DNA of 64,000 nucleotides from JAMOAW01 sp039908535 (lineage in GTDB: Bacteria > Pseudomonadota > Magnetococcia > Magnetococcales > JADFZT01), in contig JAMOAW010000001.1 of the NCBI GenBank assembly GCA_039908535.1, positions 59,299 through 123,298 on the forward strand, given 5' to 3'. The notes below the pieces were generated by a model. That model saw nothing but the letters and a program-made list of their open reading frames with translations, was not told the origin of the DNA and made no database searches. The translations under genes were made by a program, and so were the position numbers. How positions within the stretch are numbered: position 1 is the stretch's first letter; each line of letters starts with the position of its first letter. Of the stretch, positions 52,763 through 60,635 are shown one piece after another.

Positions 52763-52912
52763 AAACATGATGCCCTTCGGGCAAAAAATTAAAATCAAAG
52801 ACAAAACCTTGGGGGATAAATCCCCCAAAGCCCCTCTTTTTTTTTAAGTATTAAAAGAAAAGAGGGGCTTTGGGGGGCGGTTCTCCGCCCCCCAAAGTCT
52901 CGATCTTTTTTA
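52763..52912 (-). repeat. Hairpin repeat family A, copy 19, between rpmA and obg
   Basis: Full length, with hairpin 3 altered to TTGGGGGATAAATCCCCCAA. Its right end lies 2 bases from the rpmA stop and its left end about 26 bases before obg. It may end or attenuate the ribosomal-protein transcript. Confidence 0.9.
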
Positions 52913-52914
52913 AA

Positions 52915-53169
52915 TCAGGCAGGAGAAACAATATTAACAAACTGCCGATTATACCGTTTGGTAAACAAAACCGTCCCTTCACGTAAGGCAAACAAGGTGT
53001 GATCTCGCCCCATATCCACCCCTTCCCCTGGATAAAAATTGGTTCCCCGTTGCCGAACCAAAATATTTCCTGGGACAACGGTTTGTCCGCCAAACCGTTT
53101 GACGCCCAGTCGACGTCCAGCGGAATCGCGTCCATTGCGCGTACTTCCGGCCGCTTTTTTATGTGCCAT
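52915..53169 (-). CDS. rpmA: 50S ribosomal protein L27
   Basis: 84 residues, ribosome site AAGGAGACTACTC upstream. MAHKKAAGSTRNGRDSAGRR and GVKRFGGQ, then VVPGNILVRQRGT and FYPGEGVDMGRDHTLFAL are standard. There is no N-terminal cleaved extension. Follows rplU by 68 bases. Confidence 0.97.
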   Translation of the reverse strand: MAHKKAAGSTRNGRDSAGRRLGVKRFGGQTVVPGNILVRQRGTNFYPGEGVDMGRDHTLFALREGTVLFTKRYNRQFVNIVSPA

Positions 53170-53237
53170 GAGTAGTCTCCTTTAAATAAAGCCACCACGT
53201 ACCTATGATTATGATAAGGGGTACGCGAGGCTGTCAG

Positions 53238-53546
53238 TTATGCCTCAATTGCAGTGATTCGCAATTCGGTTAAATTTTGCCGATGGCCCTTTTTACGGCG
53301 ATAATTTTTGCGTTTTTGCTTTTTAAAAATCAACACCTTTTTAGCACGCAATTGCTCCAAAATAGTGGCGGTTACCCGAGAAGAGGCAATGCTCTCTCCT
53401 GTTTTTAAGCCATCCTCGCCACCGATGAGCAAGACATCGTTGAGTTCAACCGTTTCACCTTTTTCACCGGGCAGTCGCTCCACCCGAACTCGGTCATTAA
53501 CGGCCACACTATATTGTTTTCCGCCGGAGCGCACTACCGCATACAT
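53238..53546 (-). CDS. rplU: 50S ribosomal protein L21
   Basis: 102 residues from ATG 53546 (MYAVVRSGGKQYSV), AAGGGAC upstream. VNDRVRVERLPGEKGETVEL, KVLIFKKQKRKNYRRKKGHRQ and LRITAI are the L21 pattern. The start nine codons later than a possible TTG/ATG at 53573 fits the family exactly. Confidence 0.96.
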   Translation of the reverse strand: MYAVVRSGGKQYSVAVNDRVRVERLPGEKGETVELNDVLLIGGEDGLKTGESIASSRVTATILEQLRAKKVLIFKKQKRKNYRRKKGHRQNLTELRITAIEA

Positions 53547-53600
53547 GTTTCTAGTCCCTTCAAGAGTATTCAAACGATGAGAAAACGGATGCTACCTTAT

Positions 53601-53662
53601 CTCGACTTTTCACTTTTTTTTTATAATCTTTTTTTATAAATGAAAAACAGATAAAAGTCGAG
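53601..53662 (-). promoter_or_regulatory. Inverted repeat in rplU leader
   Basis: CTCGACTTTT and AAAAGTCGAG (10 bp) enclose a 42-base AT-rich segment, 55-115 bases upstream of rplU. It could be an r-protein leader structure or a terminator of the upstream region. Confidence 0.35.
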
Positions 53663-53782
53663 CAATTGATCATTCAAAAGTGGCTTAGGGGCGTGGTGGA
53701 CGGTTTTCCATCCCTATGTCGCCTTTATCATCTCCTAAGCTTAAAGATCATAAAAGACCCGTGTCATTATCATGGCGGCGTA

Positions 53783-54400
53783 TTATTTGTCAAGGTTTAT
53801 TGATCCTTTATCGAGTATGTTTTGAAAAAGCTCCAGGGTTTCAAAAAGAGGCAATCCCACAACATTGGAATAAGAACCTTGTAGTTTGGCGACCAAAAAA
53901 GCTCCCAGCCCCTGAATGGCATAGGCCCCGGCTTTATCCATGGGTTCACCAGAGTCGATATAGCTTTGAATCTCCTGAGAGGAGAGTTTTTTAATCCACA
54001 CCTCTGTTTGTACCACTCTGGAAAAACAAAGCCCTGTGTCCGAGGCATGAATGGCCACCCCGGTGAGAACCTGGTGGAGATTCCCTGAGACTCTTTCGAG
54101 CATTGCGGTGGCGTGCTGCCGATCCAGTGGTTTACCCAAAATCAGATCGTCCAACACCACAGCCGTATCGGCCCCTAACGTCAACACGGTTTGTTCCGTT
54201 TTTTGAATGGCGGCCATGGTTTTGGCTCTCGCCACCCTCTCCACATAAGCCAACGCCCCCTCCCCTAACCCTGGCCTTTCGTCTACATGGACGGGAAAAA
54301 CGTCTGGAGTTAAACCCAACTGGCGCAATAATTCCAACCTGCGCGGCGATGCTGAAGCTAAACGAATCGGTATTTTTTTTAAATTTAGTATAATATTCAT
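53783..54400 (-). CDS. Maf-type nucleotide pyrophosphatase
   Basis: 205 residues from an ATG (MNIILNLKKIPIRLASASPRRLEL-type start); an extension upstream lacks family similarity. Motifs are LASASPRRLELLRQLGL, DERPG, LGADTAVVLDDLILGKP, and SGEPMDKAGAYAIQGLGAFLV (YaoR type). It hydrolyses non-canonical or pyrimidine NTPs to monophosphates. 294 bases separate it from the divergent polyprenyl synthase; that gap has nothing recognisable beyond AT-rich promoters. Confidence 0.9.
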   Translation of the reverse strand: MNIILNLKKIPIRLASASPRRLELLRQLGLTPDVFPVHVDERPGLGEGALAYVERVARAKTMAAIQKTEQTVLTLGADTAVVLDDLILGKPLDRQHATAMLERVSGNLHQVLTGVAIHASDTGLCFSRVVQTEVWIKKLSSQEIQSYIDSGEPMDKAGAYAIQGLGAFLVAKLQGSYSNVVGLPLFETLELFQNILDKGSINLDK

Positions 54401-54693
54401 TCTATTACAATCAAGTTTAATGTTATCAGATGTACCTACAGATTTTTTTAATATTGAATATTGCTGCGACCATTGGCAATGCGCCAAAAATAGAGTATCG
54501 TTTATAAAGTCTATTTGAAACTCTTGACGATATGAACGACAAGATGTTTTATATCCCAAAAAAAAATGATAGACCCTTTTTTTGCGTTTGTATTCAGTTT
54601 AAAATGGAGATATTGAATCGTTCACGCAAGAGGCTATGGGATCTTTCCTGTAACTGACGGCACCTAACCTAAGTTTGAGCCAGATCAACCCTT

Positions 54694-55686
54694 ATGTCCC
54701 AAAAAGATTCACGGGTTCTCGATATTTTAAAAGCTTTGATCGGGGACGACTTAAACCAAGCAAATCGGATTATTTTGCAGCAACTTGATGCCAAGGTCGA
54801 GCTTATCCCAACCCTTGGCTCCCACCTCATCGAAAGCGGTGGCAAACGGCTGCGACCTATTTTGACATTAATATCTGCTCGATTGTTTGGCTATCGAGGG
54901 AATCAACACGCTCTGATGGCGGCAGTTGTGGAATTTATCCATACCGCAACCCTCCTCCACGACGATGTAGTGGATAAATCCTCCACTCGGCGTGGTCGGG
55001 CAACGGCCAATCAGGTTTGGGGCTTTAAGGCCCCCGTCTTGGTAGGAGACTTCTTGTTTTCGCGCTCTTTTCAAATATTGGTGGATCATGGAGATTTAAA
55101 AATTCTCAAAATTATTGCCGATGCCTGTGCCGTCATCTCGGAAGGAGAAGTCATGCAACTGGTCATCAGCAACGATCTCAACACCAATGAAGATAAATAT
55201 TTAGAAGTCGTCACCTATAAAACCTCCACGCTTTTTGCCGCCGCCGCCCAAGTCGGCGCGGTCTTGGCCCAGGCCAACCCAGAAGAGGAGTATAATTTAT
55301 ACCGTTATGGCCTGATGCTAGGAAATGCCTATCAGGTCGTAGATGACGCTCTAGACTATTCGGCACAACAAGAAATTTTAGGAAAATCCATTGGAGACGA
55401 CTTCCAAGACGGCAAAATCACCCTGCCTGTCATTCATGCCTATCGACACGGCAACTCTGAAGAACGTACTTTCTGGCGGCGCTGCATGGAAGAGCGACAA
55501 CATCCCGAAGGAGCTCTGCGCAAAGCCATTGATCTTTTACATCAACGCGGTTCATTAAACTATACAATGGAAAAGGCTCAATATTTCGTCAAGGAGGCAC
55601 ACCGCTGTTTAGAGACGTTGCCCCCCAGCCCCGAAAAAGAGGCCTTGAGCCTCTTGGCCGATTTTTCCGTAGAACGGAGTTATTAA
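54694..55686 (+). CDS. ispB: Long-chain polyprenyl diphosphate synthase
   Basis: 330 residues. First Asp-rich motif LLHDDVVDKSSTRRG and second QVVDDALDYSA with GKSIGDDFQDGK. It follows the octaprenyl/solanesyl synthase pattern (ESGGKRLRPILTL). Makes the quinone side chain. The chain length is not determined by the sequence alone. A tRNA-Pro gene follows 23 bases later. Confidence 0.92.
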   Translation: MSQKDSRVLDILKALIGDDLNQANRIILQQLDAKVELIPTLGSHLIESGGKRLRPILTLISARLFGYRGNQHALMAAVVEFIHTATLLHDDVVDKSSTRRGRATANQVWGFKAPVLVGDFLFSRSFQILVDHGDLKILKIIADACAVISEGEVMQLVISNDLNTNEDKYLEVVTYKTSTLFAAAAQVGAVLAQANPEEEYNLYRYGLMLGNAYQVVDDALDYSAQQEILGKSIGDDFQDGKITLPVIHAYRHGNSEERTFWRRCMEERQHPEGALRKAIDLLHQRGSLNYTMEKAQYFVKEAHRCLETLPPSPEKEALSLLADFSVERSY

Positions 55687-55709
55687 CCATATAAAAACAT
55701 TCATATATT

Positions 55710-55786
55710 CGGGGTGTAGCTCAGACTGGTAGAGCACTGCCTTCGGGAGGCAGGGGCCGGAGGTTCAAATCCTCTCACCCCGACCA
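55710..55786 (+). tRNA. tRNA-Pro (CGG)
   Basis: 77 bases. Acceptor arm CGGGGTG/CACCCCG, D arm with GACTGG, anticodon stem CTGCC/GGCAG with loop TTCGGGA (anticodon CGG), T arm CCGGAGG-type with TTCAAAT, and an encoded CCA end. Confidence 0.96.
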
Positions 55787-55796
55787 GCATAGTTAT

Positions 55797-55918
55797 TTAT
55801 AAAAATCAAGACCTTGGAGGGGCGGAGAACCGCCCCCTCTTTTTTTTTAATTCTTAAAAAAAAAGAGGGGGTTTGGGGGATTCATCCCCCCAAGGTTTTG
55901 TTTTTGATTTTAATTTTT
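55797..55918 (+). repeat. Hairpin repeat family A, copy 20 (tandem)
   Basis: Starts 10 bases after the tRNA. The ATGTATCGG start and the GCCCGCAGGGC end are missing; hairpins 1-3 remain, with hairpin 1 fused into hairpin 2. Confidence 0.88.
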
Positions 55919-56049
55919 GATATCGGAAAAATAAAAATCAAGACCTTGGGGGGCGGAGAACCGCCCCCCAATTCCCCCCACCCTTTTTTTTTGATTCATC
56001 CCCCAGGGTTTGGCCTTTAATTTTTTTTTGCCCGCAGGGCATTATGTTC
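55919..56049 (+). repeat. Hairpin repeat family A, copy 21 (inside the 3' end of ogt)
   Basis: Directly follows copy 20. Hairpin 2 to 3 is shortened (CCCTTTTTTTTTGATTCATC). The right end crosses into the ogt gene and encodes its last 36 residues and stop. Confidence 0.9.
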
Positions 56050-56489
56050 AATCCCTCATGCGCCAACAAAACCACCTTGGTCTGCCTCCCCCCAAAAGCA
56101 CTAAATCCCCCCACCCCATCGGCAGCTACCACCCGATGACAAGGTATAACAATAGGCAATGGATTTTTTCCAAGGGCTTGGCCCACCGCACGGGCAGAGG
56201 TAAACAATTGAGCAGCCAGCGCGCCATAGGTAAAAATATCACCCACAGGAATCTGGACAAGCTGCTGCCAAACCCGTTGTTGAAATGGCGTACCAATAGG
56301 ATGCAACGGAAAATCTATGGGACGAAATCTTTTATTAAAATAATCCTCTAACCAGTCACAAGCCCGTTTATCAATCTCCCCCTCTTCAACACAACACTCT
56401 TCCAATGGGGGCTGCCAAAAAATTTTTTCTAAGCCAGCCCCCGTGCTCATCAACCACAAATTGCCCAATGGGGAGGGATAGAAAAACAT
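55938..56489 (-). CDS. ogt: Methylated-DNA-protein cysteine methyltransferase with repeat-derived tail
   Basis: 183 residues from ATG 56489 (GGGAGAAGAGAG upstream). Motifs are FQQRVWQQLVQIPVGDIFTYG, ARAVGQALGKNPLPIVIPCHRVV (active Cys) and GGFSAFGGRQTKVVLLAHEG. It repairs O6-alkylguanine. The family would end a few residues after LLAHEG; instead residues 148-183 (NIMPCGQKKIKG... ending RPPRS) are translated from hairpin repeat copy 21. Confidence 0.9.
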   Translation of the reverse strand: MFFYPSPLGNLWLMSTGAGLEKIFWQPPLEECCVEEGEIDKRACDWLEDYFNKRFRPIDFPLHPIGTPFQQRVWQQLVQIPVGDIFTYGALAAQLFTSARAVGQALGKNPLPIVIPCHRVVAADGVGGFSAFGGRQTKVVLLAHEGLNIMPCGQKKIKGQTLGDESKKKGGGNWGAVLRPPRS

Positions 56490-56541
56490 GATTCTCTCTT
56501 CTCCCATACAAAAATGGATATATCTCTCGATATATCGAAAA

Positions 56542-56638
56542 AACATGATGCCCTGCGAGCAAAAAATTAAAATCAAAACCCTGAGGGAGGACTCCCCCAG
56601 CCCCCCCCAAGGTCTTGATTTTTATTTTTCCAATACAT
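56542..56638 (-). repeat. Hairpin repeat family A, copy 22 (central part deleted)
   Basis: It keeps GCCCTGCGAGC, hairpin 3 (CTGAGGGAGGACTCCCCCAG) and the outer end ATTTTTCCAATACAT, without hairpins 1 and 2. It lies between the SPOR gene and ogt. Confidence 0.85.
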
Positions 56639-56644
56639 TAAACT

Positions 56645-57382
56645 TTAACCCTTGTCGTTGCTATACGGCCAAGCCTTAATTTCAGGAACAGACATCCCAC
56701 TCTCTTCTACCCGCACACTCATCGATTTGGCCTGATCCTTGGTAGGAAAAGGACCAAGAAATACTTTAAGTACAGGAAGTTCCGCCGAAACTTTAAGAAT
56801 ACGCAACGGCGAGACCGATAACGCCTTGGCCTTCTCCAGTTCATAAATTGCATAACCCAATAAATAAGAGCGACCTAAAGAGAGCACATAACCCTCCGCG
56901 CTACGCTCCATCTTGATCTCATCCATACCCCCAGCCAATAATTTAATCTCCGCTTCCTTGGCCTGAACATATGATTCAAAAGGACCCGCTTGTATCTGAT
57001 TGAGTTGTACCACCTCGGTTCTATTAAGCGAATGGGCAATAAGACCATTGTTCTTTAAACGCTCCTGCAACGCTTCAGCGGCATTTTCATAGATAAAACT
57101 GCCCACCTGCACCACATAGCCCGCCTCATTGAAGGGATCAACCTTTTTTTCCTCTGAAAAAACCTTTTTGATCGGCACCTCAGCTTCCTGAACCTTGGCC
57201 ATCGCAGTGGGTATGCGATCCGGTAAAACATACCGCTTACCCGGCATAAGAGGCCCTTGCCAAACAGCCACAAGATCCTGACCACGGAGTTTATTAAACA
57301 AAAGAGCGCCGTTCATAAACAATAAAATAATCATAAGAGTGATGGAAAGATGTTGTTTGATATTATTTAATATATGAGACAC
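56645..57382 (-). CDS. Membrane-anchored protein with two SPOR-like domains
   Basis: 245 residues. One N-terminal membrane segment (ITLMIILLFMNGALLF), then SPOR-type strands: GYVVQVGSFIYENAAEALQERL to QIQAGPFESYVQAKEAE (about 88-150), and KVFLGPFPTKDQAKSMSVRV (about 200-230) as a second half. Peptidoglycan-binding envelope protein. Starts 12 bases after coaX, same operon. Confidence 0.75.
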   Translation of the reverse strand: MSHILNNIKQHLSITLMIILLFMNGALLFNKLRGQDLVAVWQGPLMPGKRYVLPDRIPTAMAKVQEAEVPIKKVFSEEKKVDPFNEAGYVVQVGSFIYENAAEALQERLKNNGLIAHSLNRTEVVQLNQIQAGPFESYVQAKEAEIKLLAGGMDEIKMERSAEGYVLSLGRSYLLGYAIYELEKAKALSVSPLRILKVSAELPVLKVFLGPFPTKDQAKSMSVRVEESGMSVPEIKAWPYSNDKG

Positions 57383-57394
57383 GCCTAAATCCTC

Positions 57395-58162
57395 CTATAA
57401 ATTTCGTTCATACAACAAGCGCAATCCGGTTAACGTCAAAAATTCATCCACCATTTCAATTCGGGTACTGGCACGAGCAATCATTGGTGCCAAACCACCC
57501 GTCGCCATCACCCTGACCCCTACCAAGCCTGATTCCTCTATCAAACGTTGGATCAATCCATCCACAAGTCCAACATAGCCCCAATACAACCCAGACTGCA
57601 TCGATTGAACCGTGTTGCGACCAATAACCCGATCGGGAAAGGTCAACTCCACCTGGGGCAGTTTGGCCGTTTTTTCAAACAAAGCCTGCATGGATAATCC
57701 CAATCCTGGGGCAATCGCCCCGCCTAAATACTCCCCTTGTGGGCCAACCAAGTCAAACGTCGTCGCTGTACCAAAATCCACCACCACCGAGGCCCCTCCC
57801 AACGCCGCAAAAGCCGCCACCGCATTGACAATGCGGTCCGCACCTACCTCGTGGGGATGATCATAACAATTGGTGATACCCATCTTTATTTCTGGTCCCA
57901 CCAGCAGGGGGGTCCGTCCCAAATAACACCGAATAGCCCCCTCCAGTGCCGTTTGGATCGGAGGCACAACGCTTGAAATGATCGCAGCGCGAATCTGCAC
58001 CTGCGGTAAATTATTTAAATGCAATAGATTCGCGATCAAAATGCCATACTCATCCATCGTCCGTTTTAAATCGGTGGCAATGCGCCAATGATGCACCAAG
58101 GTGCTCTCTTCATAGACCCCTAAAACAATATTGGTATTGCCGACATCAACAACCAAAAGCAT
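57395..58162 (-). CDS. coaX: Type III pantothenate kinase
   Basis: 255 residues from ATG 58162 (GGAAAGGAA upstream). LLVVDVGNTNIVLGVYE (phosphate loop), IISSVVPP, GADRIVNAVAA, VVDFGTATTFDLV and GGAIAPGLGLSMQAL. Phosphorylates pantothenate for CoA; with panE at 25153 two CoA-pathway steps are in the window. It follows birA as in many Proteobacteria. Confidence 0.95.
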   Translation of the reverse strand: MLLVVDVGNTNIVLGVYEESTLVHHWRIATDLKRTMDEYGILIANLLHLNNLPQVQIRAAIISSVVPPIQTALEGAIRCYLGRTPLLVGPEIKMGITNCYDHPHEVGADRIVNAVAAFAALGGASVVVDFGTATTFDLVGPQGEYLGGAIAPGLGLSMQALFEKTAKLPQVELTFPDRVIGRNTVQSMQSGLYWGYVGLVDGLIQRLIEESGLVGVRVMATGGLAPMIARASTRIEMVDEFLTLTGLRLLYERNL

Positions 58163-58198
58163 AAGACATCTATTCCTTTCCAAGTAGGAAACGCACAA

Positions 58199-58376
58199 AA
58201 ACATCAGGCCCGGCGGGCAAAAAAATCAAAGTCAAACCCCTGGGGGAGTTATTTGATAAAAGATACGAACAGGCCCCCAGCCCCCACTTTTTTTAAAAAA
58301 TTAAAAAAAAGAGTGGGGGGATTGGGGGGCGGTTCTCCGCCCCCCAAGGTCTTGATTTTTATTTTTCCGATACATT
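58199..58376 (-). repeat. Hairpin repeat family A, copy 23 with enlarged hairpin-3 loop
   Basis: The usual TGAAT loop is replaced by about 25 bases including TTATTTGATAAAAGATACG, so the hairpin has a large loop. Otherwise full length, hairpin 1 intact. Confidence 0.85.
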
Positions 58377-58476
58377 AAAATCAAAACCCTGGGGGATGAA
58401 TCCCCCAGACCCCCTCTTTTTTTTAAAAAAATTAAACATCAAGACCTTGGGGAGCGGTGCCCACCCAGGTCTTGAT
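58377..58476 (-). repeat. Hairpin repeat family A, copy 24 (tandem)
   Basis: Follows copy 23 without spacing. It consists of AAATCAAAACCCTGGGGGAT...GACCTTGGGGAGCGG and ends next to the birA stop. The two copies fill the whole birA-coaX gap. Confidence 0.85.
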
Positions 58477-58477
58477 G

Positions 58478-59470
58478 TTATTTCAATGTGACATCGCCTG
58501 CCACAACGCGACAGACCTTACCATCTTCACGCTTCACCAATAAAAATCCTTCGGCATCCAAATCCACCGCCTCACCCGAAAATTGTTCCCGAGCCAAATT
58601 TACCCGAACCATGCGACCACGCACTTGAGAACACTCAAGCCAAGCCTGTCGAATCGGAGCAAACCCAAAGGCAAGATAACAACGATACCAATTTTCGAAT
58701 ATATACAGAAAATCGGCTAAAAAGCGGTTGCGCTTAACTGTTTTCTTTAATACCTGAGCAAAAGAGGTCACCACATCGGCCAAATCTGCAGGAAAGTCCT
58801 TTGATAAACTATGAAAATTCATGCCAATGCCGACAATAATAAATCGTACGTGGTCCGCTTCCGCCTCCATTTCGGTCAAAATCCCCGCAAGCTTTTTTTC
58901 CCCCACCATCAAATCATTGGGCCATTTGAGAACCACCTGTACCAAGCCAGCCTCTCTTACCGCCTCCGCCAGTGCCAAACCAGTCAAAAGGGTTATTTGT
59001 GCCGCATAACGAGGTTCCAGGATGGGACGCAAAATCAAAGAAAAAGCGAGATTTAATCCCGCTGGAGAGACCCAAATCCGACCCAAACGACCCCGCCCCT
59101 GCGTTTGACTCTCCGCCACCACAACACTCCCTTCCCGAGCACCACAACGGGCCATCTCACTTGCGGTGGTGTTGGTTGAGTTTAAACTTGGCCAAAAATG
59201 ATATAAATCAGGAGTAAAAAAACACCCCCGCAGCAGTGGAGCTACCGCCTCTAGGGTGAGAAGATCGGGTTCAAAACACAAACGATACCCATCACGAGGG
59301 ATGGCTTCTATCGTAAAGCCACGCTCTCGCAACGCGCAAATCCGTTTCCAAATTGCCGCACGAGAGATCCCCCAACGATTGGCAAGCATGGTCCCAGAGA
59401 CCGGGGTCTCCCCCGCCAGACGTAAAACAGCTAAAAGATCCTCATCAGAGGGAGAAGAGATGCGGGACAT
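58478..59470 (-). CDS. birA: Biotin-protein ligase / biotin operon repressor
   Basis: 330 residues from ATG 59470. N-terminal HTH (GTMLANRWGISRAAIWKRI), then the ligase: LNSTNTTASEMA, GSVVVAESQTQGRGRLGRIWVSPAG (biotin/ATP site), KWPNDLMVGEKKLAGILTEME and a C-terminal SH3-like part. Transfers biotin to the carrier domain of carboxylase. The HTH suggests it also regulates transcription. Ribosome site TAAGG is very close to ATG, so the start is slightly uncertain. Confidence 0.93.
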   Translation of the reverse strand: MSRISSPSDEDLLAVLRLAGETPVSGTMLANRWGISRAAIWKRICALRERGFTIEAIPRDGYRLCFEPDLLTLEAVAPLLRGCFFTPDLYHFWPSLNSTNTTASEMARCGAREGSVVVAESQTQGRGRLGRIWVSPAGLNLAFSLILRPILEPRYAAQITLLTGLALAEAVREAGLVQVVLKWPNDLMVGEKKLAGILTEMEAEADHVRFIIVGIGMNFHSLSKDFPADLADVVTSFAQVLKKTVKRNRFLADFLYIFENWYRCYLAFGFAPIRQAWLECSQVRGRMVRVNLAREQFSGEAVDLDAEGFLLVKREDGKVCRVVAGDVTLK

Positions 59471-59516
59471 CCTTACGGACGGCTTTATGATCAGGAGACA
59501 TGAGATTTTTTCATAA

Positions 59517-59668
59517 GAACAGGATGCACTGCGGGTAAAAAAATTAAAGGCCAAACCCTGGGGGATGAATCCCCCAGACCCCCTCTTTTTTTTAAGAACT
59601 GACAATCGAGACCTTGGAGGGCGGTTCCCCGCCCCCCAAGGTCTCGATTTTTATTTTTCCGATACATA
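59517..59668 (-). repeat. Hairpin repeat family A, copy 25 (between nadC and birA)
   Basis: The ends GAACAGGATGCACTGCGGGT and TTTTTCCGATACAT are clear, hairpin 2 is partly replaced by AGAACTGACAATCGAGACC. The nadC stop lies 4 bases beyond its right end. Confidence 0.88.
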
Positions 59669-59672
59669 AAAA

Positions 59673-60503
59673 TCAAAGCGTAATAAGAAGCGTCACATCC
59701 TTGCTCCCAGCACTATGGGTGAGACGACCAACAGAAATCAAATCCACACCGGTCTCGGCAATGGCCCGAACATTCTCTAAGGTGATGTTGCCACTAGCCT
59801 CCAATAACGCCCGTCCAGAGGCACGGTCCACCGCTTTGGCGATGGTCTCAATGTCCATATTATCCAACAAAATAACTTGCACCCCAGCCTCTAAGGCCTC
59901 CATCACCTGATCCATGGTCTCACACTCCACCTCAATTCGGTGTAGATGGCTGACGTTTTCGGTCATGCGTTGCACCGCAGCGGTGATGCCACCCGCCAAA
60001 GCAATATGATTTTCCTTGATTAAAATACCGTCATCCAACCCCATACGATGATTGTGACCGCCGCCAATACGCACGGCATATTTTTGCAGTAAACGCAAAC
60101 CAGGAGTCGTCTTGCGAGTATCCACAATACGGGCACGAGTTCCCTCAATTTTTTCCACATATTGACGGGTCAAAGTGGCCACCGCCGATAGATTTTGAAA
60201 AAAATTTAAAGCCACCCTCTCCCCCGTCAAAATTCCCCGCGCGGGACCTCGAAAGGTACAAATGGTGTTGCCCGCCCGCACCCCAGCCCCGTCTGGTTTC
60301 TCTGGTAACATGGTAATGCGTGGATCCAAGGTGCGAAAGACCTCCGAAACCACCGGCAACCCACAAACAACCAAATCTTCCCGGGCAATAAGAACCGCTT
60401 CGGCCTTTTGACCAGCCGCCACCAAAACATTCGTCGTAATATCGCCACGTCCCACGTCTTGAGACAAAGCATTTTTAATAATATCAGACCAAGGAGGTAT
60501 CAT
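59673..60503 (-). CDS. nadC: Nicotinate-nucleotide diphosphorylase (quinolinate phosphoribosyltransferase)
   Basis: 276 residues. Motifs are LSQDVGRGDITTNVL, ALNFFQNLSAVATLTRQYV, RIVDTRKTTPGLRLLQKYAVRIGGGHNHRMGLDDGILIKENHI and IEVECETMDQVMEAL with DNMD. Converts quinolinate and PRPP to NaMN. The start lies 5 bases after where the original valS stop would be. Confidence 0.95.
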   Translation of the reverse strand: MIPPWSDIIKNALSQDVGRGDITTNVLVAAGQKAEAVLIAREDLVVCGLPVVSEVFRTLDPRITMLPEKPDGAGVRAGNTICTFRGPARGILTGERVALNFFQNLSAVATLTRQYVEKIEGTRARIVDTRKTTPGLRLLQKYAVRIGGGHNHRMGLDDGILIKENHIALAGGITAAVQRMTENVSHLHRIEVECETMDQVMEALEAGVQVILLDNMDIETIAKAVDRASGRALLEASGNITLENVRAIAETGVDLISVGRLTHSAGSKDVTLLITL

Positions 60504-60507
60504 AAGG

Positions 60508-60635
60508 TTAATCTTTTCTCAATTGTTGAATACGTTGCAAACTCTGGGTCAAAGCGTACAATTTTTCTTCAAACTCTTCTCGTTTGCTCTCTTCCTTGGC
60601 CACAGCATCGACATGGGCGCGCGCCAAAAAATTCG
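60508..60635 (-). pseudogene. valS: Out-of-frame end of valS (lost coiled-coil part)
   Basis: In another frame this segment reads NFLARAHVDAVAKEESKREE...LQRIQQLRKD then TAA, which is exactly the usual ValRS C-terminal half of the coiled-coil arm. It is not joined to the valS frame because of the deletion and frameshift at about 60631-60638. Confidence 0.8.

Noticed and set aside
1300..59668. Hairpin repeats as a CRISPR array
   Set aside because: Copies are dispersed, inverted and long, with no regular spacers and no cas genes.
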